Shown: positions 4,694-5,216 of the stretch, one piece after another
Position numbering within the stretch: position 1 is the first letter of the stretch
How the letters are laid out: every line of letters begins with the position of its first letter
Assembly (NCBI GenBank): GCA_023475715.1
Contig: JAMCVO010000624.1
Span: forward strand, 1-5,216
Source: Actinomycetota bacterium
GTDB taxonomy: Bacteria > Actinomycetota > Humimicrobiia > Humimicrobiales > Humimicrobiaceae
Length of the DNA: 5,216 nt
Reading direction: 5' to 3'
Program-made: the position numbers and the translations under genes
The notes under the pieces: model-generated
What the model was told of the DNA's origin: nothing
Databases searched by the model: none
Seen by the model: only the letters and a program-made list of their open reading frames with translations

Positions 4694-5216
4694 ATGAATA
4701 CCTACAAATATTTTTTGCTTATTATTTGTCTCTTATTATGTTACAATTTTTCTTTTGCTCAATCTCCTTCTATCTATGGCAGTGATGGAGAATATCTTGA
4801 CAGTTATAATAAAAACAAATATGATCCTAATTCTATTAGTAATCCATATGGTATTTACGGAAGCCGATATTCACCCAAAAGTATCAATAATCCTTATGGA
4901 AAATACGGCAGTCCTTATAGTAGCCATAGTGCAACTAATCCCTATGGAAAAATAAATTCACCTCGATTATATTCTGGGGATGAATATTTAGGAAAGGTTA
5001 ACAAAAATAAATATGATCCTGAATCGATAAGTAATCCATATGGAACCTATGGAAGTCCTTATTCACCTAAAAGCGTCAATAATCAATATGGTACTTATGG
5101 TTCACCCTATAGCTCAAAAAGTGCAAAAAATAGCTATGGTACAGGTGAAATTCTAAACAACCATAATAAAACAAATGATTATATTAATCCTCTGAATTTA
5201 AATAATAGAACGAGTT
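4694..5216 (+). CDS. Exported NPYG-repeat protein, 5' part (runs off the window)
   Basis: ATG at 4694 follows AGGAG (4680-4684) with a 9-base gap; 174 codons are visible and no stop is reached. Residues 1-22 are a classic Sec signal peptide (MNTYKYFLLIICLLLCYNF, then SFA) with cleavage expected before Gln23. The mature part is built of 16-residue units of the type Y-S-P-K-S-I-N-N-P-Y-G-x-Y-G-S-P, starting at Tyr43, 59, 75, 107, 123 and 139. Every fourth unit (91-106, and the equivalent before 43) is different and contains EYL and NKNK, giving a 64-residue super-repeat. NPYG decays to NQYG and NSYG in the second set. After about 155 the repeats give way to Asn-rich sequence. I recall similar NPYG-type exported proteins of unknown function in other Gram-negative bacteria. 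The composition (Tyr, Ser, Asn, Gly, Pro; no Cys in the mature part) suggests a surface or periplasmic structural role, which is inference. Confidence 0.85.
   Translation, partial: MNTYKYFLLIICLLLCYNFSFAQSPSIYGSDGEYLDSYNKNKYDPNSISNPYGIYGSRYSPKSINNPYGKYGSPYSSHSATNPYGKINSPRLYSGDEYLGKVNKNKYDPESISNPYGTYGSPYSPKSVNNQYGTYGSPYSSKSAKNSYGTGEILNNHNKTNDYINPLNLNNRTS
4820..5155 (+). repeat. Tandem 48-base units in 192-base super-repeats inside the NPYG gene
   Basis: Seven 48-base units begin at 4820, 4868, 4916, 4964 (divergent), 5012, 5060 and 5108. The set starting at 4820 is repeated 192 bases later at 5012: TATGATCCT and AGTAATCCATATGG recur exactly. Many differences between copies fall in third codon positions, so the repeat is kept more at the protein level than at the DNA level. 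Confidence 0.8.

Noticed and set aside
4755..4955. 66-codon frame inside the NPYG gene
   Set aside because: It is out of frame with the signal-peptide-bearing repeat protein that starts at 4694 after AGGAG.

Overview
The window reads as AT-rich bacterial DNA (roughly one third G+C in the coding parts, by eye) from an organism that uses Shine-Dalgarno sites and the standard stop codons; TAA, TAG and TGA all end genes here. Several predicted products carry Sec-type signal peptides, and one has a BamE/SmpA-like domain, which fits a Gram-negative (diderm) cell. The lineage cannot be fixed from this sequence. The degenerate ACTC-type and GATTGATAAC-type repeats give me an impression of uncultured low-GC diderms, but that is impression only. 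All genes I support lie on the + strand. None is a housekeeping gene, so this looks like an accessory or slowly decaying region.

Layout. (1) 2-508 is the 3' end of a gene that starts before the window; its C-terminus looks like a winged helix. (2) 509-734 is a spacer with three operator-like repeat motifs, leading to a small Lys/Pro-rich protein at 735-941. (3) 942-1529 is non-coding. It starts with a long imperfect hairpin (964-1054) followed by a T run, then continues as very AT-rich, G-poor sequence. (4) 1530-3464 is a cluster of four same-strand genes separated by 55, 66 and 59 bases: an exported HNH-nuclease-like protein, an exported BamE/SmpA-like protein with a coiled coil, a 65-residue single-pass membrane protein, and a 201-residue soluble protein I do not recognise. 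(5) 3465-4693 is about 1.2 kb without a convincing gene. Most of it is clearly more GC-rich than its surroundings, C/T-rich on the + strand, and built of diverged repeats and hairpins. (6) 4694 to the end is the 5' part of an exported protein made of 16-residue NPYG repeats arranged in 64-residue super-repeats.

How it fits together. The four-gene cluster may be one transcript, but each gene has its own good ribosome binding site and I saw no integron attC signature between them. The nuclease-like protein is the only product with a recognisable catalytic motif. Whether its neighbours protect against it, help export it or are unrelated cannot be told from sequence alone. The repeat-rich stretch between the cluster and the NPYG gene may be an intergenic repeat family present elsewhere in the genome; a search of the whole genome would settle that. 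I found no CRISPR array, tRNA, rRNA, integrase, transposase or reverse transcriptase.
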